Positions 1 through 5,533 are shown, numbered from the stretch's first letter. The stretch: 5,567 nt of DNA from a bacterium (GCA_029945985.1 JAQSDP010000158.1:1-5567), one strand, 5' to 3'. Translations and numbers: made by a program. Notes: a model not told the origin generated them from the letters alone.

Positions 1-474
1 GGAGTTCCTTCAGGCCGGACGGTTTTGCTGAAAGGCTTCGACGCCACCGGGTTCACATTTTTCACCAACTACACGAGCCGCAAAGGACGTGAGCTGATGG
101 CCAACCCGAACTGTTACCTACATTTCTTTTGGAAGGAACTCGAACGGCAGATCGTCATTAGTGGAACCGCGGCCAAGGTCGCGGCGGAAGAGTCGGACGA
201 GTACTTCGCTCTGCGTCCGTACAAGAGCCAGATCGGCGCCTTAGCGTCGGAGCAGAGTTCGGTTATCGAATCGCGGGCGGTGTTGGAGCAGAGGTTTGAA
301 GAGCTGGCCGCGAAATATCCGGAAGGCAGCGTCCCGCGTCCGGAGAACTGGGGCGGCTTTTGCGTTACACCAACCGAGTTAGAGTTCTGGCAAGGCCGAC
401 AAAGCCGCCTACACGACCGAATTCGGTATACATCATCGGGCAAGGCGTGGACTATTGACCGGCTCTCACCCTAA
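1..474 (+). CDS. pdxH: Pyridoxamine/pyridoxine 5'-phosphate oxidase, C-terminal part (5' end outside window)
   Basis: This FMN enzyme oxidises pyridoxine or pyridoxamine 5'-phosphate to pyridoxal 5'-phosphate with O2, the last step of vitamin B6 synthesis and salvage in the cytosol. The frame is open from base 1, so the gene starts upstream; 157 codons remain of a family usually near 200-220. Visible landmarks, in fragment numbering, are the FMN-binding strand VLLKGFD (8-14) followed by FFTNYTSRKGREL. Next is Y68-x3-R72-x3-S76 in the SQIGA segment, which matches the substrate-phosphate residues Tyr129, Arg133 and Ser137 of the E. coli enzyme. The C-terminus has W130-x-G and then RLHDR, the Arg and His that contact substrate plus the FMN-side Arg, and ends in the family's usual IDRLSP. 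The TTG at 25 lies inside the conserved fold and is not the start. The next gene begins 8 bases after the stop if its first ATG is used. Confidence 0.96.
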   Translation, partial: GVPSGRTVLLKGFDATGFTFFTNYTSRKGRELMANPNCYLHFFWKELERQIVISGTAAKVAAEESDEYFALRPYKSQIGALASEQSSVIESRAVLEQRFEELAAKYPEGSVPRPENWGGFCVTPTELEFWQGRQSRLHDRIRYTSSGKAWTIDRLSP

Positions 475-482
475 AAAGCTTT

Positions 483-1043
483 ATGTCTCTTCTCAACTTA
501 GGCCCACCGCAAAGCGCTTCATTCGAAAAAATGTTCGAGACTGAACGACTAACATTTCGGAAGTTTGCAGACGACGATCTGCCGCTACTGATCCAGCAGC
601 GTGCCGATCCGGAAGTGAACAAGTATCTAGGCGGGCCCAAGAGGCAGAACGCCGAGGCTCTATCGACTCGGATGAAGTTTTATATGGAGTGCTACGAGAA
701 GTTTGGCGTCGGAATGTGCCCGATGATCTGGAAAGAAACGGGCGAGACGATAGGAACGGCCGGGCTTCAGCCGCTCGAAGATACCGGCGAGATCGAGGTT
801 GGGTATAGCATAATCAAGAAGTTTTGGGGACTCGGTATAGGAACCGAAGCGGCTCGGGGCTGGATGGAATACGGATTCACAAAAATGGGGCTTGAACGTA
901 TAGTCGCCGTCGCTGTGACGGGTAACACTGCCTCGCGGCGAATAATGGAAAAGCTTGGGATGAAGTTCGAAAAAGACGAAGTCCACTACGACGAAGTGTG
1001 TGCGTTTTACGGTATCTCAAAGGAGGAGTTCTTAAGGCGATGA
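483..1043 (+). CDS. GNAT-family N-acetyltransferase (RimJ/RimL-like, Acetyltransf_3 type)
   Basis: This is a cytosolic acetyl-CoA-dependent N-acetyltransferase; the substrate cannot be told from sequence. The 186-residue product has the family's opening signature FETERLTFRKF (18-28), the central beta-strands with GTAGLQPLE (91-99) and EVGYSI (105-110). The acetyl-CoA pyrophosphate-binding loop FWGLGIGTEAA (114-124) corresponds to motif A (Q/R-x-x-G-x-G/A). The late motif NTASRRIMEKLGMKF (148-162) is typical of RimJ-type enzymes. The start is uncertain. ATG 483 lies 8 bases after the pdxH stop but has no clear ribosome-binding site. ATG 531 would begin the protein at MFETERL, the usual family N-terminus, and is at least as likely. 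The stop overlaps the next start as ATGA (1040-1043). Substrates of related proteins include ribosomal-protein N-termini and small amines, but naming one would be a guess. Confidence 0.92.
   Translation: MSLLNLGPPQSASFEKMFETERLTFRKFADDDLPLLIQQRADPEVNKYLGGPKRQNAEALSTRMKFYMECYEKFGVGMCPMIWKETGETIGTAGLQPLEDTGEIEVGYSIIKKFWGLGIGTEAARGWMEYGFTKMGLERIVAVAVTGNTASRRIMEKLGMKFEKDEVHYDEVCAFYGISKEEFLRR
1021..1027 (+). promoter_or_regulatory. Strong ribosome-binding site inside the acetyltransferase 3' end
   Basis: AGGAGGA is a near-perfect anti-Shine-Dalgarno complement. It lies 12 bases before ATG 1040, with a further AAGG just before that start. It sits within the last codons of the acetyltransferase gene. 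It supports ATG 1040 as the hydrolase start, rather than the upstream in-frame GTG at 998, which would place 14 residues in front of the signal peptide. Confidence 0.7.
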
Positions 1044-1888
1044 GGCGGCTCTGTATCCTCTCTTCAGTGTTTATTCTTCTTTCGCTTTCAACGGTCGCTC
1101 AGATGCCGGAGAGCAGGTGGGCAACACTCGACGGCAGCAAGATCCATTATTACGACACGGGAAACGCGAAGGCAAAGGATGCGATCGTACTAATTCACGG
1201 ATGGTCGTGCAATGCCGATTTTTGGAAGGATACTTACAATGCTTTCCCGACGTACCGCGTTATCTCGATCGATCTGTTAGGACACGGAAAGAGTGATGCT
1301 CCCTATGTGGCCTATTCGATGGATACTTTGGCGAGATCCGTGGACACGGTGCTTAACCAGGCGAAGGTCAGAAAAGCGATCGTTGTAGGCCACAGCATGG
1401 GATCGGTTGTGGCCCGCAAATTCTACAGCCTATTTCCGGCGAAGACCCTCGCTATCGTTATCGTAGACATGCCAATACAACCGATGGGCCCTGAAGAGGA
1501 GATGAAAAAATTCGCCGATTCGGTCACGTCAAATTATCCGCAGAGTGCTGAAGGGTTCGTAGATGGGATGATCGCCTCGATAGGGAAGCGGGAGATGAAG
1601 GCTTTCATTCGTCGGACGATGCTTTCAACGCCGAAGCATTCCGCCGTTAGTTCACTCTCGGAGACATTTGAAGACGCGAACTGGACAGCTACAAAGATCG
1701 ACGTTCCTCTATTAGCCATCACGGCTCCATCTGACCATTGGAAGCCATCGAAGGAAGACTACGAGAAGATCGCGCCGAAGGTTGAATTCCAGCTCTGGTC
1801 GGGAGTCAGCCACTTCCTGCATATGGAACGGCCCGCATGGTTCAACGGGCAGGTGAAAGGATGGATCATTCGCAACAGTCTGCTTTAG
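1040..1888 (+). CDS. Exported alpha/beta-hydrolase
   Basis: A 282-residue alpha/beta-hydrolase fold protein, probably an esterase or lipase-like hydrolase of unknown substrate. From ATG 1040 the N-terminus is a clear Sec-type signal peptide: basic MRR, a hydrophobic core of about residues 4-18, and a plausible cleavage site after TVA (20). No lipobox cysteine follows, so release to the periplasm is expected. The fold is complete: oxyanion-hole HGW (53-55), the strand and turn SIDLLGHGKSDAP (76-88), nucleophile elbow GHSMG with Ser119, the probable acid Asp232 in APSDHW, and His258 in GVSHFLHMERP. This triad also occurs in haloalkane dehalogenase-like and C-C hydrolase-like members, so substrate class is open. 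The start overlaps the acetyltransferase stop (ATGA), and the 3' end overlaps the HExxH gene by 28 bases, which argues for a single transcript. An exported hydrolase made next to a polytopic membrane protein suggests an envelope role; that is inference. Confidence 0.93.
   Translation: MRRLCILSSVFILLSLSTVAQMPESRWATLDGSKIHYYDTGNAKAKDAIVLIHGWSCNADFWKDTYNAFPTYRVISIDLLGHGKSDAPYVAYSMDTLARSVDTVLNQAKVRKAIVVGHSMGSVVARKFYSLFPAKTLAIVIVDMPIQPMGPEEEMKKFADSVTSNYPQSAEGFVDGMIASIGKREMKAFIRRTMLSTPKHSAVSSLSETFEDANWTATKIDVPLLAITAPSDHWKPSKEDYEKIAPKVEFQLWSGVSHFLHMERPAWFNGQVKGWIIRNSLL
1851..1856 (+). promoter_or_regulatory. Ribosome-binding site deciding the start of the HExxH membrane protein
   Basis: AGGTGA lies 4 bases before ATG 1861, inside the hydrolase coding region. 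The other in-frame ATG at 1837 has no comparable purine-rich element and would only add eight polar residues, so 1861 is the better start. Confidence 0.5.
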
Positions 1889-2394
1889 TTAACGCAAGCT
1901 ATCCGAAGCTTATCTTCGCCGGGTTGGCGACTATCTACTTTGTGTGGATCGCGTATGACCCCCTCGCTGGTAGTTTCCTAGACCTCGTAGATCTGGGCAT
2001 ACATGAAACAGGCCATTTTGTATTCGCACCGTTCGGCGAGTTTATGGGCTTCGCCGGCGGTTCGCTGTTTCAGATCATCATGCCGGCGGCGTTTGTCGGG
2101 TATTTTATTTGGAAGCACAGTTACTATTCCGCTGCGATCGTATTATTTTGGGTTGGGCAATCGATCCTAAACGTGTTCGTATACGCGCAAGATGCGGTTA
2201 CGATGCTGCTTCCGCTCGTGGGCGGTGGCATTCACGATTGGAACTGGATGCTTGAAAGACTCGGCTGGCTTAGCTACACGAAGAGCATCGCCGGAATGAT
2301 CCGGCTCATCGGCACATTCACAATATTTATTGCCGCAATACTCTCGATCTATTTTGCCTTTAACTCGCCGGTCGACGAGTACGAAGAAATATGA
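1861..2394 (+). CDS. Polytopic membrane protein with HExxH motif (M50-like, uncharacterised)
   Basis: A 177-residue hydrophobic protein with about four predicted membrane segments (roughly 17-32, 67-84, 88-108 and 146-166). Its key feature is H48-E-T-G-H52, a zincin HExxH motif just after the first segment, followed by FxxFGEFMGFAGGSLFQ. Further polar residues sit inside otherwise apolar stretches and look family-conserved: Q100, N104, Y108 and D111 in the third segment, then G-G-G-x-H125-D126-W127-N. In site-2-protease-type M50 enzymes, HExxH plus a distant Asp bind catalytic zinc within the membrane; D111 or H125/D126 could supply the third ligand here. The canonical LDG and NxxPxxxLDG motifs are absent, so it is not a standard RseP, SpoIVFB or PF13398 protein. 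I recall similar sequences only as hypothetical proteins. The start overlaps the exported hydrolase by 28 bases and the stop overlaps the SDR start (ATGA). Proteolytic activity is inferred, not shown. Confidence 0.85.
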   Translation: MDHSQQSALVNASYPKLIFAGLATIYFVWIAYDPLAGSFLDLVDLGIHETGHFVFAPFGEFMGFAGGSLFQIIMPAAFVGYFIWKHSYYSAAIVLFWVGQSILNVFVYAQDAVTMLLPLVGGGIHDWNWMLERLGWLSYTKSIAGMIRLIGTFTIFIAAILSIYFAFNSPVDEYEEI

Positions 2395-3170
2395 CAACGT
2401 TGATCACCGGAGCGTCGAGCGGGATCGGCGAGGCGTTTGCGAGAAGGCTAGCGGCTGAAGGATACGATCTATTTCTCGTCGCTCGTTCCGAGGATAAGCT
2501 CCGTGACCTTTGTAGTGAGCTGTCTGCGGGACACGAAATTAATGCACGGTATCTTGCTATAGATCTCACCAAACCAAATGCCGACCAGCGATGTTTCTCA
2601 GAGACTGAACGCCTCGAAATCGACGTCGATCTGCTTATCAACAATGCCGGTTTTGGATCGATGGGCGACTTTGCGAAACTTGATATCGAGCGCGAGCTTG
2701 ACATGATCCGGCTGAACATCGGAGCGTTGGTCGGATTAACCCATCGCTATCTCGGGCCGATGCGAGAGCGGCGGCGCGGAACGATCATCAACATCTCGTC
2801 AGGTGCAGGCTTTCAGCCGATCCCGTTTATGGCGACATACGCAGCGACGAAGTCGTTCGTCACCGCATTCTCCGAAGCGATCGCGGCAGAGAATCGTCGT
2901 TTTGGGATAGAAGTTATCGCGGTTTGCCCCGGCTCGACCGATACACCGTTTTTCGATACCGGCAAGGTCGGGCGAGAGTTTGCTCAGAAAGGGCTGGAGA
3001 CACCAGAGCAAGTGGTTGAGACTGCGTTGAATGCGATCGGAGGCGGGAAAGCAAAGGTCGTCTCGGGGTGGAAGAATCAGATGGTCGCACGCATCGCGAG
3101 TTTAATTCCGAATTCGCTTATCACCCGGGTGATAGCGAAGCAACTCCGCAAGAAGTACCAAGATCAATGA
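2391..3170 (+). CDS. Short-chain dehydrogenase/reductase (classical SDR, DltE/COG0300-like)
   Basis: A cytosolic NAD(P)-dependent oxidoreductase of 259 residues, a normal length for a classical SDR. The Rossmann cofactor motif TGASSGIG is at 6-13. Arg32 after strand beta-2 (VARS) favours NADPH over NADH. Asp58 sits in AIDLT and NNAG is at 84-87. The catalytic tetrad is complete: Asn109, Ser137 in NISSGAG, Tyr150 and Lys154 in YAATK. The PG motif after beta-6 is at 180-181. The C-terminus is an amphipathic, basic tail (about 235-259), as in many members of this subgroup that act on hydrophobic substrates. Such enzymes are most often annotated generically, and the actual alcohol or ketone substrate is unknown. 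Both ends overlap neighbours as ATGA (2391-2394 and 3167-3170), so it is very probably translated in step with the HExxH protein and the metallo-hydrolase. Confidence 0.95.
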   Translation: MTTLITGASSGIGEAFARRLAAEGYDLFLVARSEDKLRDLCSELSAGHEINARYLAIDLTKPNADQRCFSETERLEIDVDLLINNAGFGSMGDFAKLDIERELDMIRLNIGALVGLTHRYLGPMRERRRGTIINISSGAGFQPIPFMATYAATKSFVTAFSEAIAAENRRFGIEVIAVCPGSTDTPFFDTGKVGREFAQKGLETPEQVVETALNAIGGGKAKVVSGWKNQMVARIASLIPNSLITRVIAKQLRKKYQDQ

Positions 3171-3997
3171 AATTTACCGTCCTGGGCAGCGGCTCGACCG
3201 GCAACGCAGTTCTCATCTCGAGCGAGCGCACAAACGTGCTTGTTGATGCGGGTATGAGCGCCAGAGAGATACTGCGTCGTCTCGCGGTCGTCGGAGTCGA
3301 CCCCGCTGATCTCGACGCGATCCTCATCACACACGAGCACAGCGACCACGCGGGAGGCCTTCGGGTATTGCTTGGATCTGTAAATTGTCCGGTCTATATT
3401 TCGGGCGAGACGCAGGATGCTTTCTACAGCACGCGAAAAGGCGTGCAAAACGGCGAGAGTGAATCAACTAAGCGCCAGACCGCGCTTCGCGAGCGCTGTA
3501 TCGCGATCGAATCGAGCCGCGAATTTCGGATCGGCGATATCGACTTCGAACCCTTTTCCGTTCCACACGATGCGGCCGATAATTTTGGTTTTGTCGCGAA
3601 ACGCCACGGTATCCGGATCGCTACTCTGATGGATTTCGGCCACATCACACCGCTCATCCGCCAAAAACTGAACGGCTGTGACGCGATCGTTATCGAATCG
3701 AATCACAGCCGCGATATGCTGCGAGTTTGCTCGCTCTATACGTGGGAGTTGAAACAGCGGATCTTTTCTCGCACCGGCCACTTATCTAACGAAGACCTCG
3801 CCGATTGGCTTATGCTCGACTTTGACGGGTCGGCCCGGCATGTCGTACTCGCCCATCTTTCACAGCGGGCAAACGACCCGGCACTCGCAAAGATCACCGC
3901 CGAAACAGCCCTCCGAATGCGGCCGCCGCTGTTCGCGGTCGAGACAAAGATCACTCTCTCAAAAGCCACCGAACCGACGGAATGGTTCACATTCTAA
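3167..3997 (+). CDS. MBL-fold metallo-hydrolase, YycJ/WalJ/VicX family
   Basis: A 276-residue cytosolic metallo-beta-lactamase-fold protein that opens directly with MKFTVLGSGSTGN, the standard N-terminus of the YycJ/WalJ group. That supports ATG 3167 over any upstream extension. Metal ligands are visible: H56-x-H58-x-D60-H61, H134 in VPHDAADN, D156 in MDFG and H230 in LAHLSQ. Family-specific blocks are ESNH (177-180), a ML-x6-YTWELKQRI segment and GHLSN (204-208), which together separate this group from glyoxalase II or lactonases. In Firmicutes the gene sits beside the WalRK two-component genes, and the protein has been linked to DNA-replication/division coordination and proposed as a mismatch-repair nuclease. 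No WalRK genes are present here, so only the biochemical class carries over. Small departures from the family as I remember it are Met155 before the Asp ligand, often Thr, and Thr192 where Pro is usual. It is the last gene of the rightward run. Confidence 0.9.
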   Translation: MKFTVLGSGSTGNAVLISSERTNVLVDAGMSAREILRRLAVVGVDPADLDAILITHEHSDHAGGLRVLLGSVNCPVYISGETQDAFYSTRKGVQNGESESTKRQTALRERCIAIESSREFRIGDIDFEPFSVPHDAADNFGFVAKRHGIRIATLMDFGHITPLIRQKLNGCDAIVIESNHSRDMLRVCSLYTWELKQRIFSRTGHLSNEDLADWLMLDFDGSARHVVLAHLSQRANDPALAKITAETALRMRPPLFAVETKITLSKATEPTEWFTF

Positions 3998-3998
3998 A

Positions 3999-4058
3999 GA
4001 TCAGACCACCCCGCGGAAGCTCATTCGGTGGAGCGGGCATGTCCCGTGGTCTTTGATC
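3999..4058. other. Imperfect inverted repeat at the convergent gene junction (possible bidirectional terminator)
   Basis: GATC+AGACCAC+CCCGC (3999-4014) can pair with GCGGG (4033-4037), GTGGTCT (4046-4052) and GATC (4055-4058), leaving an 8-base bulge and a 2-base bulge. The structure begins 2 bases after the metallo-hydrolase stop and lies mostly within the 3' end of rnhB. There is no long T-run on either side, only TTT on the minus strand, so intrinsic terminator activity is doubtful. It could still slow polymerase or protect 3' ends where two transcripts meet. Confidence 0.3.
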
Positions 4059-4636
4059 GCTTGGAGATGGACGGCGGCGCCGTAGCCTTTGTGGCCGGCG
4101 AATCCATATTGCGGGTAGACTGAGTCGTAATCGACCATCAGATTGTCGCGATAGGTCTTGGCAATTACGGATGCTGCAGCGATGGAATAGGAGATCGAGT
4201 CGCCTTTGATGATCGCTTTTTGAGGGATGCGAAGATGTTTTAGCTGGAGGGCGTCGATCAGGATGTGGTCGGCGGAGGGAGAGAGTGCTTCAATCGCCTT
4301 GATCATCGCGACTTTCGTTGCCTCGAGAATGTTGATGCGGTCGATCTCTTCGGCTTCGACGACGCCAACGGCGAACGCGACCGCAGTCTCGCGAAGCTCC
4401 GACGAGATCTCGTTGCGCTGTTTTTCAGTTAGTTGTTTAGAATCGTTCAGACCCTTCGGAACGGGTCTGGTCGTATCGAGAATGCACGCCGCAGCTACCA
4501 CCGGCCCTGCGAGGCATCCTCGGCCGACCTCATCCACGCCGGCGATGAACGCAAACCCGTCCGCGATCGCTTGATGCTCGAAATCGAAGCCGATCTTAAA
4601 TTCAAATGGTTCTGCCTGAAGTTGGAATGCGGTCAC
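4001..4636 (-). CDS. rnhB: Ribonuclease HII
   Basis: RNase HII cuts the RNA strand of RNA-DNA hybrids and nicks at single ribonucleotides in DNA, starting ribonucleotide excision repair. With GTG 4636 as start it has 211 residues, a normal family length. All landmarks are present: AGVDEVGRG with catalytic Asp35 and Glu36 and the GRG motif that senses the ribonucleotide; NDSKQL (64-69); Asp128 in LIDAL; KGD (144-146); SIAAASVIAKTYRD with the fourth metal ligand Asp164; and the C-terminal YPQYGFAGHKGYG and CPLHRMSF blocks. The start is not settled. GTG 4636 has no Shine-Dalgarno but follows a TATAAT by 7 bases, whereas TTG 4666 has AGGG at a good 6-base spacing and would add ten residues. The frame stays open well upstream, but that part is antisense to the ABM gene and not credible. 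It lies downstream of rplS and the ABM gene on the same strand. Confidence 0.96.
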   Translation of the reverse strand: MTAFQLQAEPFEFKIGFDFEHQAIADGFAFIAGVDEVGRGCLAGPVVAAACILDTTRPVPKGLNDSKQLTEKQRNEISSELRETAVAFAVGVVEAEEIDRINILEATKVAMIKAIEALSPSADHILIDALQLKHLRIPQKAIIKGDSISYSIAAASVIAKTYRDNLMVDYDSVYPQYGFAGHKGYGAAVHLQAIKDHGTCPLHRMSFRGVV

Positions 4637-4643
4637 TGGGGAG

Positions 4644-4649
4644 ATTATA
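4644..4649 (-). promoter_or_regulatory. Consensus -10 hexamer just before rnhB GTG
   Basis: On the minus strand the sequence TATAAT is followed by CTCCCCA and then GTG 4636. Spacing rules would place transcription start at about A4637, giving a nearly leaderless rnhB mRNA. No matching -35 element is seen 16-18 bases upstream. This is a candidate only, since a single hexamer can occur by chance. Confidence 0.3.
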
Positions 4650-4682
4650 GGGAGTATCCGGCACAAACGCGACCCTGATGCG

Positions 4683-4751
4683 CAAGCCCGCGCGTAGCAA
4701 CGATCAAGATTTGAGCGTACGCCCTTCTTAACGGTCGGGCTTGTGCAAGCC
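4683..4751 (-). repeat. Three complementary arms that could form alternative hairpins between ABM and rnhB
   Basis: Reading the minus strand, arm A is GGCTTG (4751-4746), arm B is CAAGCCCG (4743-4736) and arm C is CGGGCTTG (4690-4683). B can pair with A (short hairpin, about 5 bp with a 4-base loop) or with C (8 bp perfect, 45-base loop), but not with both. Arms A and B lie in the last codons of the ABM gene, and arm C lies in the gap just before rnhB. Otherwise the gap (4637-4727) holds only the rnhB start signals. Confidence 0.4.
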
Positions 4752-5144
4752 GTGTCCGCCGATCGGCTCTGTCTCGTTGTATGAGCCAAACTTCTCGATA
4801 AGAGGTTTGCCCTTCGCGATGGCCGCTTGGACCGACGCGAGTTTGAGCGAGGCGGCATGGCTGTCCTTGCTGTGCCAAACCTCGGTGATCCAAATGCCGT
4901 TCGCGTCTTTCGGATCTTTGGCGACGACATAGCTAAGGCACCCGGGCATACCCGAAGCGCCATCGAGCAGGATCTTGATAAGCTCGTCCCGTTTCCCTTC
5001 CACGGCTATCATGCTGCCGATCAAACCGTACATCTTCGAACCTCCACTTACTGTTTGCGCAGACGCAAAAAGGGCATACGCGCTCCCGCCAACCGTAGTT
5101 GCGACGAATTCGCGACGCCCTAATTTCATAGCAATTGCGGACAT
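4728..5144 (-). CDS. Tat-exported antibiotic-biosynthesis-monooxygenase (ABM) domain protein
   Basis: A 138-residue protein with two parts. Residues 1-29 are a probable twin-arginine signal: G-R10-R11-E-F-V, then a moderately hydrophobic core and an ideal signal-peptidase site ASA (27-29) before Gln30. Residues 38-133 are a single ABM ferredoxin-like domain: the first strand MYGLIGSMIAVEG, GMPGCLSYVVAKDP (65-78), IWITEVWHSKDSH (84-96), the ASLKLASVQAAIAKGKPLI helix region and an ETEPIGGHGL tail. Such small dimeric proteins include quinol monooxygenases (YgiN-like), cofactor-free oxygenases and IsdG-type haem-degrading enzymes; no haem-ligand assignment is safe here. Export is unusual, as most ABM proteins are cytosolic. 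The gene begins 17 bases after the rplS stop. ATG 5144 lies inside a perfect inverted repeat; ATG 5129 (MKLGRREFV) is an in-frame alternative that keeps the whole Tat motif. Neither has a strong ribosome-binding site. Confidence 0.9.
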   Translation of the reverse strand: MSAIAMKLGRREFVATTVGGSAYALFASAQTVSGGSKMYGLIGSMIAVEGKRDELIKILLDGASGMPGCLSYVVAKDPKDANGIWITEVWHSKDSHAASLKLASVQAAIAKGKPLIEKFGSYNETEPIGGHGLHKPDR

Positions 5145-5154
5145 GGATGTCCGC
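5137..5154 (-). repeat. Perfect 8-bp inverted repeat enclosing the ABM start codon
   Basis: The sequence GCGGACAT-CC-ATGTCCGC (minus strand) is fully symmetric apart from the 2-base centre. As RNA it would form a 7-bp GC-rich stem with a TCCA loop. The A of the ABM start codon (5144) lies in the loop, and its T and G lie in the stem. It starts 8 bases after the rplS stop. No T-run follows, so it is not a textbook terminator; it may limit ABM translation, cause partial termination, or bind a dimeric regulator as DNA. Confidence 0.6.
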
Positions 5155-5161
5155 GTTCCAA

Positions 5162-5533
5162 CTATTTAGCCGCGTGAACAGCCTTGTTGCGTGTATCGCG
5201 CTCTTTGATGCGAGCTGCCTTACCGCGGAGATCACGCAGGTAATAGAGCTTTGCACGACGGACCTTACCGCGGCGGACTACGTCGATGTGGTCGACGATG
5301 GTCGCGTGCAGGGGGAAGATACGCTCGACGCCGACGCCGAAGCTAACCTTGCGGACCGTGATCGTCTCACGGACGCCGCCATGCTTGCGGGCGATGCATA
5401 CGCCCTCAAAAACCTGCAGACGTTCCTTGTTGCCTTCCTTGATGCGTACGTGCACCTTGAGGGTGTCGCCGGGCTGGAACGCGGGAATGTTTTCTCTTAA
5501 CTGTGTCTGGTCGACGCTGTCTAATCTGTTCAT
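5162..5533 (-). CDS. rplS: 50S ribosomal protein L19
   Basis: L19 sits at the interface of the 50S and 30S subunits, near the intersubunit bridges. The 123-residue product matches the family across its length: FQPGDTLKVHVRIKEGNKER (19-38), QVFEGVCIARK (40-50), the GGVRETITVRKVSFGVGVER core (52-71), FPLH (73-76) and the signature VVRRGKVRRAKLYYLR (85-100), followed by a basic tail. The start ATG 5533 is preceded by GGAAAAG, a modest ribosome-binding site. In many bacteria rplS follows trmD and precedes rnhB or lepB. trmD would lie just outside the window on the right; here the gene downstream of rplS is the ABM protein and then rnhB. Expression is expected to be high and growth-rate controlled; the leader is cut by the window edge, so its control cannot be read. 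Confidence 0.98.
   Translation of the reverse strand: MNRLDSVDQTQLRENIPAFQPGDTLKVHVRIKEGNKERLQVFEGVCIARKHGGVRETITVRKVSFGVGVERIFPLHATIVDHIDVVRRGKVRRAKLYYLRDLRGKAARIKERDTRNKAVHAAK

Noticed and set aside
998..1039. Upstream GTG start for the alpha/beta-hydrolase
   Set aside because: It would put 14 residues ahead of a clean signal peptide. ATG 1040 has an upstream AGGAGGA and an ATGA overlap with the preceding stop.
2360..2719. Minus-strand open frame opposite the SDR N-terminus
   Set aside because: It is a Ser/Arg-rich shadow of a clear SDR gene with all catalytic motifs on the other strand.
3068..3166. 33-residue N-terminal extension of the MBL hydrolase
   Set aside because: It overlaps the SDR coding sequence out of frame and is not family-like; MKFTVLGSGSTGN is the family N-terminus.
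1181..4570. CGATCG seen nine times, usually as GCGATCG (HIP1-like octamer GCGATCGC at 2877 and 4563)
   Set aside because: It looked like an enriched palindromic signal, but nearly all cases are in-frame GCG-ATC-G, encoding Ala-Ile, so codon and dipeptide preference explains them.
4227..4574. Plus-strand open frame opposite rnhB
   Set aside because: It is antisense to well-conserved RNase HII codons, has Ser/Arg/Ala-rich composition and no recognisable motif or ribosome-binding site.
4637..4963. 109-residue N-terminal extension of RNase HII
   Set aside because: The part above about 4666 is low-complexity Arg/Ser-rich and lies largely opposite the ABM gene in another frame, as expected of a shadow frame.
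5135..5500. Plus-strand open frame opposite rplS
   Set aside because: It is antisense to ribosomal protein L19, with acidic composition mirroring the basic L19 codons.
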